Origin: Chlorobiaceae bacterium
GTDB lineage: Bacteria > Bacteroidota > Chlorobiia > Chlorobiales > Chlorobiaceae
Assembly: GCA_013334565.1 (NCBI GenBank)
Contig: JAAXXI010000003.1
Coordinates: 27,226-91,225 of the forward strand
DNA length: 64,000 nucleotides
Reading direction: 5' to 3'
Position numbers and translations under genes: made by a program. Below, in pieces: positions 37,296 to 47,890 of the stretch (positions are counted from its first letter, which is position 1; each line of letters begins with the position of its first letter). The notes beneath the pieces were generated by a model. The model ran no database searches and was not told the DNA's origin. It saw only the letters and a program-made list of their open reading frames with translations.

Positions 37296-38126
37296 TTAAA
37301 GAATGAAAGTCTCGGTATCGTCTTTTTTGAAACTGGCAAGCACCGGTTCCTGTGTCACGCTCAGGCCCGCAAAATGGTCGAACGAGTTCAGCGCTTCAAC
37401 AGCCATTCTGCGATTGACGAGACGAAGCGGGATGTTCACCGGGCATGCCCTGTCGCAGTTGCCGCATTCGACGCATCTGCCTGCGAGGTGGAAGGCCCTG
37501 ATGATATTCCATTCGAAATTGCCGAGAGTGTGGGCTGAGGTGTTGATCCACTGCGGCTGGTTGCAATCAACGATGCACCTGCGACAGTAGCACATAGGGC
37601 AGGCCTGGCGGCACGCGTAACATTTTATGCATTTCGAGAATTCGTCCTGCCAGAAAGAAAAGCGTTCCTGTGCGCTCATGTTTTCCAGCTTATCGATGAC
37701 GGGATCGGAATCGGAAACAACCCGGTTTTCGCTCAGAGTAACGATGAATTCGGAAAAATCGAGCACATTTCCGCCCTCGAGTGGCCTGATATCGCTGCCT
37801 GCCGTTTCGAAACCGAGAATGACCACCTGGTCGGCATTGAGCTGGTTTTCCGCAGCGAGGATGTTTATGGAGCGGATCCCTTCGGGCCTCAGGAAAACCG
37901 CAACCTTTTTTTCGTCGCTCAGCAGCCCTTCGGTAACGAGGTAGCCCGAAAGATTCGCGATACAGAGGCTATCGAGCACGAGCCGGTCAACCTCTTCGGG
38001 AGAGCTCGCAAAAACCGGCCTGCGGCGGTTCGGAGTGCTTCCTCCACCGTAACCGATAACGAGCTTGACTTCGCCTTTCGCAAGGAGTTCTTTTGCCCTG
38101 TCTCTGTATTGTACCTCTATACTCAT
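37296..38126 (-). CDS. flxC: 4Fe-4S protein FlxC-like
   Basis: CIKCYACRQACPMCYCRRCIVDCNQPQW and CVECGNCDRACPVNIPL. Start at MSIEVQYRDRAKELL. Confidence 0.8.
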   Translation of the reverse strand: MSIEVQYRDRAKELLAKGEVKLVIGYGGGSTPNRRRPVFASSPEEVDRLVLDSLCIANLSGYLVTEGLLSDEKKVAVFLRPEGIRSINILAAENQLNADQVVILGFETAGSDIRPLEGGNVLDFSEFIVTLSENRVVSDSDPVIDKLENMSAQERFSFWQDEFSKCIKCYACRQACPMCYCRRCIVDCNQPQWINTSAHTLGNFEWNIIRAFHLAGRCVECGNCDRACPVNIPLRLVNRRMAVEALNSFDHFAGLSVTQEPVLASFKKDDTETFIL

Positions 38127-38139
38127 GGAAAATGGAGAG

Positions 38140-38589
38140 TTAAAGTGATGCCTGGGATTGCGTTTCTTCGATGAGCCCATGGTACTGGGTGAACGGTCCG
38201 AGTGCGCGTATTTCTTCGGTGATGGTATTGATGAGCTCGGCAAATTTCACGCCTTCAGCTGCACTGATCCAGGAATATTTCACCCGGTCGGTCGGAATGC
38301 CGATGAAATCAAGAAGTGAGCGGAACACCATCCACCTGCGCCGGGCATGGTAGTTGCCGTGGGTGAAATGGCAGTCGCCGGGATGGCAGCCGCTGATGAG
38401 GATACCGTCAGCACCTTTCTGCAGCGCTTTCAGGATGAACATCGGGCTGATCCTGCCGGTGCAGGGAAGCCGGACCATCCGGACGTTGGGAGCATATTTC
38501 AGGCGGCTGGTTCCGGCAAGATCGGCTCCTGCATACGTGCAGTAAGTACAGACAAAAGCAACTATTTTGGGTTCGAATTTTTCGCTCAT
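38140..38589 (-). CDS. flxD: Hydrogenase iron-sulfur subunit (MvhD/FlxD-like)
   Basis: IVAFVCTYCTYAGADLAGTSRLKYAPNVRMVRLPCTGRISP...GCHPGDCHFTHGNYHARRR. Confidence 0.9.
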   Translation of the reverse strand: MSEKFEPKIVAFVCTYCTYAGADLAGTSRLKYAPNVRMVRLPCTGRISPMFILKALQKGADGILISGCHPGDCHFTHGNYHARRRWMVFRSLLDFIGIPTDRVKYSWISAAEGVKFAELINTITEEIRALGPFTQYHGLIEETQSQASL

Positions 38590-38640
38590 CAGTTTGTTTT
38601 GTGGCAAAATTCTATGGTTGACCGGAATGCGGGCGCCTTG

Positions 38641-40611
38641 TCAGAGCCCCATCACTTCGGCGAAAATCTGTTTTTCCGTAAAGCCGGCCAGATCGATGCT
38701 GTTCGAGCGGCAGAACGTCACACAGGTGCCGCAACCCTGGCAGAGCCCAGGATTGACCGATGCGACCTGTTTGATGACTTTTCCGGATCGATCGAGGATA
38801 TCTTTCTTCTCGATGGCGTTGTACGGGCATGCAAGTACACATCCCCAGCAACCGGCGCAGGTAGCTTCGTTGCAGCTGGCGATAACCGGTTCGCGTTCGA
38901 GCCTGTCCTTGCTGAACAGCGCAAGGACCTTGCTGGCAGAGGCAGAGGCCTGGGCGACCGAATCGGGGATATCTTTCGGCGACTGGCAGGCCCCGGCGAG
39001 GAATATGCCTGCAGTTGAAGATTCCACCGGGCGGAGCTTCAGGTGGGCCTCGTTATAGAAACCATATTCGTCATAACCGATGCCGATGGTTTTCGCAAAC
39101 TCTTTGGCGCCGGGCTGTGGCACCATCGCGGTCGCGAGCACGACCATGTCCGCTTCGACTTCGACAGGGCGGCCGAGAAGGGTATCCACGCCGCGCACCA
39201 TGAGCTTTCCGTTTTCCTGCCACACTTTGCTGACCCTTCCGCGAAGGTACGATGCCTCGTCTTCCTCGATTGCCCTGCGGGTGAATTCGTCATACCCTTT
39301 TCCGCCGGCACGGATATCCATATAGAAAATGCTCGTCTTGCCGCCATGCACCTTGTGTGTATAGAGCATGGCATGTTTGGCGGTATACATGCAGCAGATT
39401 TTCGAGCAGTACCTGACTCCCTTTGACGGGTCTCGCGATCCGGCGCACTGGATGAACACGATATGCTGCGGCTCCTTCTGGTCGGAAGGACGCAGGATCT
39501 TCCCGGCTGTCGGGCCGCTGGCCGATGCAAGCCGCTCGAACTGCAGGCCGGTGATGACGTCGGGGTATTTCCCATACCCGTACTCGCCGTACATGGCGGT
39601 ATCCTGCACCTGGAAGCCCGTCGCGACTACAATGGCACCGATTTCAAGGTCGAGGTACTCGTCCTGGAAGGTGAAATTTATCGCGTCGAATTTGCAGGCT
39701 TTGACGCAAAGCTGGCACTTGCCGTTTTTAAAATAGATGCAGTGGTCCTTGTCGATAATCGGGTTGTTCGGTACCGACTGGGCGAAAGGCGTGAATATGG
39801 CGGTCCTTCTGCCGAGCCCGCAATCGAATTCACTTGGAATCTTCTTGACTGGACATTTCGTATAGCAGTCTCCGCAGCCCGTGCATGTCTGCATGTCCAC
39901 GAAGCGCGATTTTTTCTTCACGCGCACCGTGAAATTGCCGATATAACCTTCGACTTTCTCAACTTCCGAATAGGTCAGGAGGGTGATGTTGGGATGCTGT
40001 GCAGCCTCCACCATCCTGGGGGTCATGATGCACTGCGAACAGTCGAGGGTCGGGAAGGTTTCGGAAAGCTGCGCCATATGCCCTCCAAGCGAAGGCTCTT
40101 TTTCGACAAGCACGACTTCCTGGCCTGCGTTGGCGATATCGAGCGCAGCCTGAATGCCTGCGATCCCTCCGCCGATGACCATGGCCCGCCTCGTGACAGG
40201 CACTTCGATCGGATGGAGGTTGTTGTTGAGCTTGACCTTTTCAACCATCGAACGGGTGATGTCGATGGCTTTTTCCGTCGCCATATCCTTGTCGCTGTGC
40301 ACCCAGGAACACTGTTCCCTAATGTTCGCTATTTCACAAAGGTAAGGGTTGAGGCCCGCTTCCGCGCAGGCTTTCCGGAACGTCGCTTCATGCATCCTCG
40401 GGGAGCAAGCTGCCACCACGATCCCGGTGAGATGGTTTTCGCGGATTGCTTTCTTCACGGATTCCTGGCCCGGATCGGAACAGAAATATTTGTATTCCAC
40501 CGAGACGGAAACGCCCGGATGTTCTCCGAGGGCTTCGACAATCTTCGAACAGTCGACCCTGCCGCCGATGTTCTCACCGCAGTGGCATATGAAAACTCCA
40601 ATTTTCGCCAT
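38641..40611 (-). CDS. hdrA: Heterodisulfide reductase subunit A-like, flavin-containing
   Basis: MAKIGVFICHCGENIGG, VVAACSPRMHEATFRKA, VIGGGIAGIQAALDIANAG, CTGCGDCYTKCPV, CAGCWGCVLACPYNAI. Confidence 0.93.
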   Translation of the reverse strand: MAKIGVFICHCGENIGGRVDCSKIVEALGEHPGVSVSVEYKYFCSDPGQESVKKAIRENHLTGIVVAACSPRMHEATFRKACAEAGLNPYLCEIANIREQCSWVHSDKDMATEKAIDITRSMVEKVKLNNNLHPIEVPVTRRAMVIGGGIAGIQAALDIANAGQEVVLVEKEPSLGGHMAQLSETFPTLDCSQCIMTPRMVEAAQHPNITLLTYSEVEKVEGYIGNFTVRVKKKSRFVDMQTCTGCGDCYTKCPVKKIPSEFDCGLGRRTAIFTPFAQSVPNNPIIDKDHCIYFKNGKCQLCVKACKFDAINFTFQDEYLDLEIGAIVVATGFQVQDTAMYGEYGYGKYPDVITGLQFERLASASGPTAGKILRPSDQKEPQHIVFIQCAGSRDPSKGVRYCSKICCMYTAKHAMLYTHKVHGGKTSIFYMDIRAGGKGYDEFTRRAIEEDEASYLRGRVSKVWQENGKLMVRGVDTLLGRPVEVEADMVVLATAMVPQPGAKEFAKTIGIGYDEYGFYNEAHLKLRPVESSTAGIFLAGACQSPKDIPDSVAQASASASKVLALFSKDRLEREPVIASCNEATCAGCWGCVLACPYNAIEKKDILDRSGKVIKQVASVNPGLCQGCGTCVTFCRSNSIDLAGFTEKQIFAEVMGL

Positions 40612-40735
40612 AGTACCAATATTTAATATGTAGCCGTAACAATGGGCGGCATCACAGCTCAGAGCGGGGCAGCGGCACCCGTTTGTTTTTTTGTCCGGAA
40701 AATGCACAGAACCCTTGAGGTATCCATCATCTTAC

Positions 40736-40761
40736 CCGGCCTTCATCTGGCAGAAGGCCGG
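40736..40761 (-). promoter_or_regulatory. Stem-loop between hdrCB and hdrA
   Basis: Inverted repeat CCGGCCTTC (40736-40744) / GAAGGCCGG (40753-40761), extendable to 12/13 bp. Confidence 0.5.
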
Positions 40762-40817
40762 ATAAACTCCTGATACCCCCTTGGGACAAATGGTTCAGAA
40801 CATGACGAAGTCAGGTG

Positions 40818-42341
40818 TCATTCCGACTTCAGACAGCCGTTTCGAACCATGTCGAGTGCAGGAACAAAATGCTTGCCAACAGCAACTTCAGCAGGATCGG
40901 CGCCGCATGCGATGGCGACAAGTTCTGAAATATAGTAAACCGGCATCGGTTTAACATCCCCATACCGTTTAATCATGTTTTCCTGGCGCATATCGAGGTT
41001 CGCATGGCACAGGGGACAGGCGACGACAAATGCCTCAGCTCCGTTTGCCGTCGCGTTTTTCGCAATATTGTGGGTCAGGTCTTCTACCATGGTCTGCTGG
41101 GCGAGGGTCAGTCCGGCACCGCAGCACTCTATCTTGAACGCCCACTCGACAGGCTTGGCGCCGATGGCTGAAACCACAGCCTCCATTTTCATCGGGTTTT
41201 CCTGGTCGTCATAAGCCATGGCATCCATCGGCCTGACGAGCAGGCAGCCATAATAACAGGCAAGGTTGAGCTTTTCAAGCGGTTTGATGACTCTTTTTTT
41301 GATCTCCTCCGGGTCCATGGCTTCGAGGAGTTGGGTCACTCCGATGAATTCCGCCCTGCATGAAGGATCGATCCCTGTGATGGCGCGTACCTCGGCCCGA
41401 AGTTCCGGGGATTCCTTCAGCGACTTGCGGGTCGTAACCTGTCTGTTCTGGCATGCCGCGCATGGGGCCAGGACGTAATCGAAACCCTGGTCGTCCGCAA
41501 GGGCCTGGTTCCTTGCCGGGAGCAGAAGAGCGAGCTTATGGTTCGTCGCATGCGCGGATGTTGCGCCGCAGCAGTTCCAGTCCTTTATCTCCTGAAGGTC
41601 GATGCCGAGCAGGGAGCACATTTTCCTGACGGAAACGTCATATTCAAGGGCGGTCCCGCTCAGGGAACACCCAGGGTAGTACCCGACGGTCATGCCCGGT
41701 TTGATGGAAAAAGGGGCACGGGGAGTGAATTCCTTTTTAACGGGGTGCCGTTTAGGAACTGGATGGTGGGAATGTTTCCCTGAAGCTTCGAATATTTTTT
41801 CAATCTGGTCCTTTCCCTTGATCGAACCTTTTCCGCCAATGTTGTGCAGTGGATTGATCTTGCCCTGCATGATCATCCTGACGCCGGACGCGGCATCCTG
41901 TGTGAAGGTTTTCGTGCGGATCTTGTAGCTGTTCACCAGTGAAAGCTCATGAAGGCGCCCGTGTTTGCGGATGTTGTTGAGGAAAGCGTTATGAAACGCC
42001 ATGACCAGTTTTTTTGAACGGTCTTCGGAAACGATCCCTTTTTCGACAGCCATTGATCTGAGCGTATCCATGGTGCCTGCAATCTCCATGTTCTGGGGAC
42101 ATCGAGACGTGCAGGTCTGGCATCCGACGCAATACCAGAGCGCATCACTTCTCAGCGCTTCTTCTATGGCACCGGCCTGGACAAGTCGCATGATCCTTGC
42201 CGGTGGGTTGTCCATGAACGCGCCGGCAGGGCAGCCTGCAGTGCATTTCCCGCACTGGTAGCAGCATTGATAATTATTACCCGTGGACTCCTCGAGCTGG
42301 TGCCTCAGGGAATCCTTTCCTTTCGTATTGATTGTAGACAC
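40818..42341 (-). CDS. Fused heterodisulfide reductase subunits C and B
   Basis: N-terminal CCYQCGKCTAGCP and CVGCQTCTSRCP (HdrC); C-terminal GYYPGCSLSGTALEYD, NWCCGATSAH, ACYYGCLL, IECCGAGLTLAQ (HdrB CCG domains). Confidence 0.9.
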   Translation of the reverse strand: MSTINTKGKDSLRHQLEESTGNNYQCCYQCGKCTAGCPAGAFMDNPPARIMRLVQAGAIEEALRSDALWYCVGCQTCTSRCPQNMEIAGTMDTLRSMAVEKGIVSEDRSKKLVMAFHNAFLNNIRKHGRLHELSLVNSYKIRTKTFTQDAASGVRMIMQGKINPLHNIGGKGSIKGKDQIEKIFEASGKHSHHPVPKRHPVKKEFTPRAPFSIKPGMTVGYYPGCSLSGTALEYDVSVRKMCSLLGIDLQEIKDWNCCGATSAHATNHKLALLLPARNQALADDQGFDYVLAPCAACQNRQVTTRKSLKESPELRAEVRAITGIDPSCRAEFIGVTQLLEAMDPEEIKKRVIKPLEKLNLACYYGCLLVRPMDAMAYDDQENPMKMEAVVSAIGAKPVEWAFKIECCGAGLTLAQQTMVEDLTHNIAKNATANGAEAFVVACPLCHANLDMRQENMIKRYGDVKPMPVYYISELVAIACGADPAEVAVGKHFVPALDMVRNGCLKSE

Positions 42342-42738
42342 GTGTACTATGTGTGGTATAGGTTACAACATGCGGGGAGAGAAACGGCAAAACATATCAT
42401 GTTAAATAAAAATACGATAATGTCAAATTCTTCAGGGTATTTTCTTTATTAGCAATTGTTAATATTTTGAGGCGCAAAACCCTGCGGAGGGTTAAAAAAT
42501 CAGGCTTCTTGACATCGACCGGTTTCTGAGCACTGATAAAGAAAACATCGATCGAGGTGAAAGAGTTCATCCTGAAAGCCAGATCAAAAAGGTGTATCGC
42601 AGTGGCGTCGTCAGGAAAGCGCCGGTTTCCTGAAAAACATGCAAGGAAAAAAAGCCTGTTCATTGATATAAATGCACTTTTTGCTTATGATAGCAGGATA
42701 TTAATTCTGTTAACTCGATTACCAATGGTACACGGATT

Positions 42739-43953
42739 ATGTTCGATGAAATAGAGTTCGACAAGATCAAGCGATTGCCGAAATATGTGTTTGCCGCCGT
42801 AAACGAACTGAAAATGGCTGAACGTCGGGCGGGGGAGGATGTCATCGATTTTTCGATGGGCAACCCGGACGGCCCCACTCCCCAGCATATCGTGGACAAG
42901 CTGGTTGAAAGCATAAGCAAGCCGAGGACACACGGTTATTCCGTTTCAAAAGGCATCTACAAGCTCAGGGGAGCAGTAGGAAACTGGTATAAGCGCAAGT
43001 ACAACGTAGACCTCGACCTCGACAGGGAAGTGGTCGCCACGATGGGTTCGAAGGAGGGGTATGTCCATCTGGTGCAGGCCATCACCAATCCGGGCGACCT
43101 CGCCATGGTGCCTGACCCGTGTTATCCCATCCATTCCCAGGCGTTCATTCTCGCAGGCGGCAACGTTCATCGACTGAAACTCGAGATGAACGATGATTTC
43201 ACCCTTGACGAAGCCGGTTTTTTCCGGAATATCGAAAAAGCCCTTCGGGAATCTTCACCCAAGCCGAAATACCTCGTGGTGAATTTTCCCAACAATCCCA
43301 CGACCGCGACCGTCGAACTCCCGTTTTACGAAAAACTGGTCGATATCGCACGTCAGGAAAGATTTTACATTATCAGCGACATTGCCTACGCGGAGATCAC
43401 CTTCGACGGTTATGTCACGCCTTCCATCCTCCAGGTACCAGGAGCGAAGGATGTCGCAGTCGAAAGCTACACGCTCTCGAAGACCTACAACATGGCTGGC
43501 TGGCGTGTCGGTTTCATGGTCGGGAACGCCAAACTGATCGGTGCGCTCGAAAAAATCAAGAGCTGGCTTGACTACGGCACCTTCACGCCGATCCAGGTCG
43601 CTTCGACCATCGCCCTGAACGATGACCAGAGCTGCGTCGCGCAGATCGCGGAAACCTACAGGCGGCGGCGTGACGTCATGGTCCGCAGCTTCGAGAATGC
43701 AGGGTGGCCGATGGTTTCGCCGCGCGCGAGCATGTTCGTCTGGGCGCGCATTCCGGAACAGTTCCTCCATCTCGGCAGCCTCGAGTTCAGCAAGAAACTG
43801 CTCACCGAAGGCAAGGTCGCCGTCAGCCCGGGCATCGGGTTCGGTGCATACGGGGATGAATATGTCCGTATCGCCATGATTGAAAACGAGGAGCGTATCC
43901 GGCAGGCGGCAAGGAACATCAGGAAGTTCCTGCGGGGCGGTCAGGAGGGCTGA
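42739..43953 (+). CDS. PLP-dependent class I/II aminotransferase (AlaC-like)
   Basis: DFSMGNPDGPTP, VVNFPNNPTTATV, SYTLSKTYNMAGWRVGF PLP-lysine motif. Confidence 0.9.
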   Translation: MFDEIEFDKIKRLPKYVFAAVNELKMAERRAGEDVIDFSMGNPDGPTPQHIVDKLVESISKPRTHGYSVSKGIYKLRGAVGNWYKRKYNVDLDLDREVVATMGSKEGYVHLVQAITNPGDLAMVPDPCYPIHSQAFILAGGNVHRLKLEMNDDFTLDEAGFFRNIEKALRESSPKPKYLVVNFPNNPTTATVELPFYEKLVDIARQERFYIISDIAYAEITFDGYVTPSILQVPGAKDVAVESYTLSKTYNMAGWRVGFMVGNAKLIGALEKIKSWLDYGTFTPIQVASTIALNDDQSCVAQIAETYRRRRDVMVRSFENAGWPMVSPRASMFVWARIPEQFLHLGSLEFSKKLLTEGKVAVSPGIGFGAYGDEYVRIAMIENEERIRQAARNIRKFLRGGQEG

Positions 43954-43963
43954 AAATCCTCTT

Positions 43964-45544
43964 TCAGCCGTGCATTTCAAATACTTCGTGAATGGCCGCA
44001 TGGATAGAGTCCAGGACCATTCCCGAGGAAACCAGGCTTGCCACGTCGTCCGCAAGGTCTCCGGCCCTTCCGTGAAACCAGGCTCCAGCTCCGGCGGCAT
44101 TGAACATGTCGGCCCCTTTGGCGGCAATTGCCGCAATCATCCCTGACAGGACATCCCCCGAACCTGCCGTCGCCAGCGCTTCGGTGCCGCTCGTATTGAG
44201 GAGCACAGGCCCTGTGCTTCCCGCTACAACCGTCGGATTGCCTTTCAGCAGGAGATTGAGCCGGTGTGCCCTTGCAAAGTTCCTTGCCGTTTCAACCGGG
44301 TTCACTGCGATTTCGTCTGCCGCGATCCCGGTCAGCTTTTCAAGTTCGCCGTGGTGGGGAGTAAGGAGTACGTTGCGGCATTGTTCGAGTTTTTTCATCA
44401 TTCCCGTGTCTGAAAGAGCGAAGAGGGCATCGGCATCGAGCAGGAGCTTTTTTTCCTCAAGAGCGCCGGAGGAGATCAGTTCGCCGATGAGCCCGGCAGC
44501 AGCTTCGTCGCGCCCAAGCCCGCACCCGATAACCACAGCATCGGCCCAGTGGATTTTTTCAATGACCGCCGTTGTCTGTCTGCCGATAACGATCACTTCC
44601 GGTACCGTTGCATGCATGGCGTCGGCAAGTTCAGTCGGGATCGATACGCAGACATAACCTGCGCCGGTTTTCACCGCAGCCTTCGCCGACAGGATCGCTG
44701 CGCCAAGCATGGATGAACCCGCACTGCGCGATCCGGCAATGATGAGCACCTTGCCATTCCTGTGCTTGGCGCTCGACGGTTCACGCAGATGGAAATGCCC
44801 TGCGGCAAACTCCCGGTCGATCAGTTCGCACCCTGCCGGTTCGACGAGAAAACGGGGTATGGAAATTTCGGCTATCTCCGTTTCTCCGCACAGGTCCGGT
44901 CCGTCGTTCAGGAGGAATCCGGTTTTCAGGAACGCCATCGTTACGGTAATGTCGGCCCTGATCGAGGGTAATGCGGAAAACCCCGTCGTGGCGTCGAGGC
45001 CGGAAGGAATGTCGACGGCCAGGGTTATGGCCTCCGAACGCTCATTGAGGGTATTGAGCAGTTCGATCCCCTGTGAGAGCGGGGCGGAAAGCTTTTCGCT
45101 TGCGGCGGATAGCCTGAGCCCGGTACCGGTCATGGCGTCGACCAGCACGTCATAGTCGGTTTCGACCACAAATGGCAGGGCTTCGTCGTGGCTTCTGAAT
45201 ATCCGGAGGTTTTCCCGGCTTTCTTCGTAAGCCTGAAGAATTCCGAACCCTTCAAGGTTGATGCCGAGGAGGGTTTCTACGGGGTAGAGCAGGACGAGGT
45301 CAACCGAGGCGCCGAGATTGAGGAGGTGCCGGGCGATAACGAACCCGTCACCTCCGTTGTTTCCCTTTCCGCAGATGACGAGGAAAGCCGTGCCATCAAG
45401 TTCCTGCCTCTCGAGTTTGCCGCAGATGACCCGGACGCATTCACGCCCGGCAAGTTCCATCAGCCTTGTTTCTCCGATGCGGAGGCTTTCGATGGCAGCC
45501 TTGTCGGCAAGCTGCATTTCCCTGGCAGTGAGAACCGGCAGCAT
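43964..45544 (-). CDS. nnr: Bifunctional NAD(P)H-hydrate epimerase / ADP-dependent dehydratase
   Basis: ICGKGNNGGDGFVIARHL (NnrE) and LLLKGNPTVVAG...NTSGTEALATAGSGDVLSGMIAA (NnrD). Confidence 0.93.
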   Translation of the reverse strand: MLPVLTAREMQLADKAAIESLRIGETRLMELAGRECVRVICGKLERQELDGTAFLVICGKGNNGGDGFVIARHLLNLGASVDLVLLYPVETLLGINLEGFGILQAYEESRENLRIFRSHDEALPFVVETDYDVLVDAMTGTGLRLSAASEKLSAPLSQGIELLNTLNERSEAITLAVDIPSGLDATTGFSALPSIRADITVTMAFLKTGFLLNDGPDLCGETEIAEISIPRFLVEPAGCELIDREFAAGHFHLREPSSAKHRNGKVLIIAGSRSAGSSMLGAAILSAKAAVKTGAGYVCVSIPTELADAMHATVPEVIVIGRQTTAVIEKIHWADAVVIGCGLGRDEAAAGLIGELISSGALEEKKLLLDADALFALSDTGMMKKLEQCRNVLLTPHHGELEKLTGIAADEIAVNPVETARNFARAHRLNLLLKGNPTVVAGSTGPVLLNTSGTEALATAGSGDVLSGMIAAIAAKGADMFNAAGAGAWFHGRAGDLADDVASLVSSGMVLDSIHAAIHEVFEMHG

Positions 45545-45579
45545 GAAGGTTCCTCCTTTTTTCCCCGGGCGGGGTATCG

Positions 45580-47865
45580 TTAAAGTTCGTCCAGATGGAG
45601 TGCGCTTTCCAGGGCGTGGTAATATGCCGTTGCGAGCTTGCCAACCGGAAGATTGAACATCTTCCTGCCGTTCACGGCAATTGTTGCAGTTCCTTCGGTA
45701 ACCTGGCCGATAACCCTGATCGGAATACCATGCCTGTTAGCTTCCTCGATGACTGCCTTCGCCTGTTCCGGAGCGATGCTCAGCACTACCCGGCCCTGTG
45801 CTTCCGAAAAGAACAGCTCCTGGATACCGGCGGGGCTGTTTTCCGTGGACTCGAGATCGACGCTGAAGCCGAGATGCGGGTTTTCAGACCCCATGATGGC
45901 TTTTTCGGCAAGGGTCACGAAAAGACCTCCGTCAGAAACGTCATGTGCCGAATGCACAAGCTTTTTCCCGGCAAGCGAAATGAGCAGTTCCTGGAGGTTC
46001 TTTTCCTGTTCGAGGTCGATGGCAGGTGCGTCTTTTCCGGGCGTTCCGTACTGCATGACGAGGTATTCAGAGCCGTCGAGGGCAAGTTCCGGGTCGCCGA
46101 GGATGATGATGGCGTCGCCGTTATTGCAGAATGTCGAACCGACAAGGTTATCGATGTCGTCGAGCAGGCCGATCATGCCGATGGTCGGAGTCGGGTAGAT
46201 CGCCGTCCTCAGGCCGCCGATCGACGATTCGTTGTAGAAGCTTACATTGCCGCCGGTAACAGGGGTATTGAACATCCTGCAGGCCGCGCCCATTCCCTCG
46301 ACCGATGTTTTGAACTGGTAGTAGACTTCCGGCTTGTATGGGTTGCCGAAGTTCAGGCAGTTTGTTATGGCAAGCGGTCTGGCACCGGTACAGGCAATGT
46401 TCCTGGCGCATTCGGCAACCGCGATGCGGCCTCCTGCAGCCGGATTGAGATAGACGTAACGGGCGTTGCAGTCGGTTTTCATGGCAAGCCCTTTCTTCGT
46501 GCCCTTGATCCTGATGACCGCGGCGTCAGTCTGTCCTGTCGGAGTGACGGTGTTGGTCTGGACCATCGAATCGTACTGGCGGTAGACCCATTGCTTGCTG
46601 GCGATATTCGGGCGGGATAAAAGCTGGAGGCATACCTCTTCGAAATTTATTGAAGAATCGGCATTGAGCAAGGCTTCCGGTGTGTCGGGCTTTTTCTCGA
46701 CTGCTTCACGGATATAGACCGGAGCGCCTCCACCAAGCACAAGGGATATTGCCGGGATTTCAGCGACGACCTCGCCGAGGTGCCTGACCCTGAGGTAGTT
46801 GTCGCTGGTCACCTGCCCGATGACGACCGCCTGGACGTCCCATTTGCGATAAATATCGATGATCTTCTGTTCATGTCCTTTCTCTGCGACGATGAGCATC
46901 CTCTCCTGCGATTCGGAAAGCATGATCTCATAGGCGCTCATCCCTTTTTCACGGATCGGGACGAGGTCGAGGTCGATCTCGATGCCGCCTGAGCCGGTTT
47001 TTTCGATGCCCCTGGCGCTCATCTCGGAAGTCGAGCTGGTAATGCCTGCCGCTCCCATGTCCTGCAGCCCGACAACGTAGCCAGAAGCGACGGCTTCGAG
47101 GGTCGCCTCGAGCAGAAGCTTTTCGGCGAACGGGTCGCCGACCTGTACGCTCGGGCGTTTGTCCTCACTGGCTTCGCTCAGGTCTTCGGATGCGAACGTG
47201 GCTCCGTGAATGCCGTCCCTCCCGGTAGAAGAACCGACGATGAGCACGGGATTACCTTCTCCTTTCGCGGTTGCGCTCACGGTTTTGCCGTGCTCGACGA
47301 TACCGACGGACATGGCGTTGACCAGGGGATTTCCGGTATAGCCTTCTTCGAAATAGATTTCACCGCCCACAGTAGGCACGCCGAAAGAGTTGCCGTAATC
47401 GCCGATACCGCGCACGACGCCGTCTACAAGGTAGCGGACGCGCGGGTCTTTCGGGGAACCGAACCTCAGCGAGTCGAGGGAGGCGACCGGCCTTGCGCCC
47501 ATGGTGAAAATATCGCGATGGATGCCGCCGACGCCCGTCGCGGCTCCCTGGTAGGGTTCGACTGCCGAAGGGTGGTTGTGGGACTCTATCTTGAACGCGA
47601 CCGCAAGATTGTCGCCGATATCGACCAGGCCTGCGTTTTCCTCGCCCGCCCCCGTCAGCACGGCCTTCCCTTCGCGTGGAAGGGTTTTCAGTACCGCGAT
47701 TGAATTTTTGTAACTGCAGTGCTCGGACCACATGACGGAAAAAATACCGAGTTCGGTAATCGATGGGACCCTTCCGAGAATCGATTGTATTTTGGCGTAC
47801 TCTTCCTTGTTCAGGCCATGTTCTTCGGCAATGGCAAGGGTTACTTCGATAGTGGGCTGTTTCAT
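45580..47865 (-). CDS. purL: Phosphoribosylformylglycinamidine synthase subunit PurL
   Basis: [54 protein letters not shown]. Confidence 0.97.
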   Translation of the reverse strand: MKQPTIEVTLAIAEEHGLNKEEYAKIQSILGRVPSITELGIFSVMWSEHCSYKNSIAVLKTLPREGKAVLTGAGEENAGLVDIGDNLAVAFKIESHNHPSAVEPYQGAATGVGGIHRDIFTMGARPVASLDSLRFGSPKDPRVRYLVDGVVRGIGDYGNSFGVPTVGGEIYFEEGYTGNPLVNAMSVGIVEHGKTVSATAKGEGNPVLIVGSSTGRDGIHGATFASEDLSEASEDKRPSVQVGDPFAEKLLLEATLEAVASGYVVGLQDMGAAGITSSTSEMSARGIEKTGSGGIEIDLDLVPIREKGMSAYEIMLSESQERMLIVAEKGHEQKIIDIYRKWDVQAVVIGQVTSDNYLRVRHLGEVVAEIPAISLVLGGGAPVYIREAVEKKPDTPEALLNADSSINFEEVCLQLLSRPNIASKQWVYRQYDSMVQTNTVTPTGQTDAAVIRIKGTKKGLAMKTDCNARYVYLNPAAGGRIAVAECARNIACTGARPLAITNCLNFGNPYKPEVYYQFKTSVEGMGAACRMFNTPVTGGNVSFYNESSIGGLRTAIYPTPTIGMIGLLDDIDNLVGSTFCNNGDAIIILGDPELALDGSEYLVMQYGTPGKDAPAIDLEQEKNLQELLISLAGKKLVHSAHDVSDGGLFVTLAEKAIMGSENPHLGFSVDLESTENSPAGIQELFFSEAQGRVVLSIAPEQAKAVIEEANRHGIPIRVIGQVTEGTATIAVNGRKMFNLPVGKLATAYYHALESALHLDEL

Positions 47866-47890
47866 GGTCTTACGTGAGTATTGCTGTGCG

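Noticed and set aside
39463-40626. 387-aa plus-strand ORF opposite hdrA
   Set aside because: Antisense to a strongly motif-supported HdrA; low-complexity shadow ORF.
45595-46620. 341-aa plus-strand ORF opposite purL
   Set aside because: Shadow ORF; PurL on the minus strand is unambiguous.
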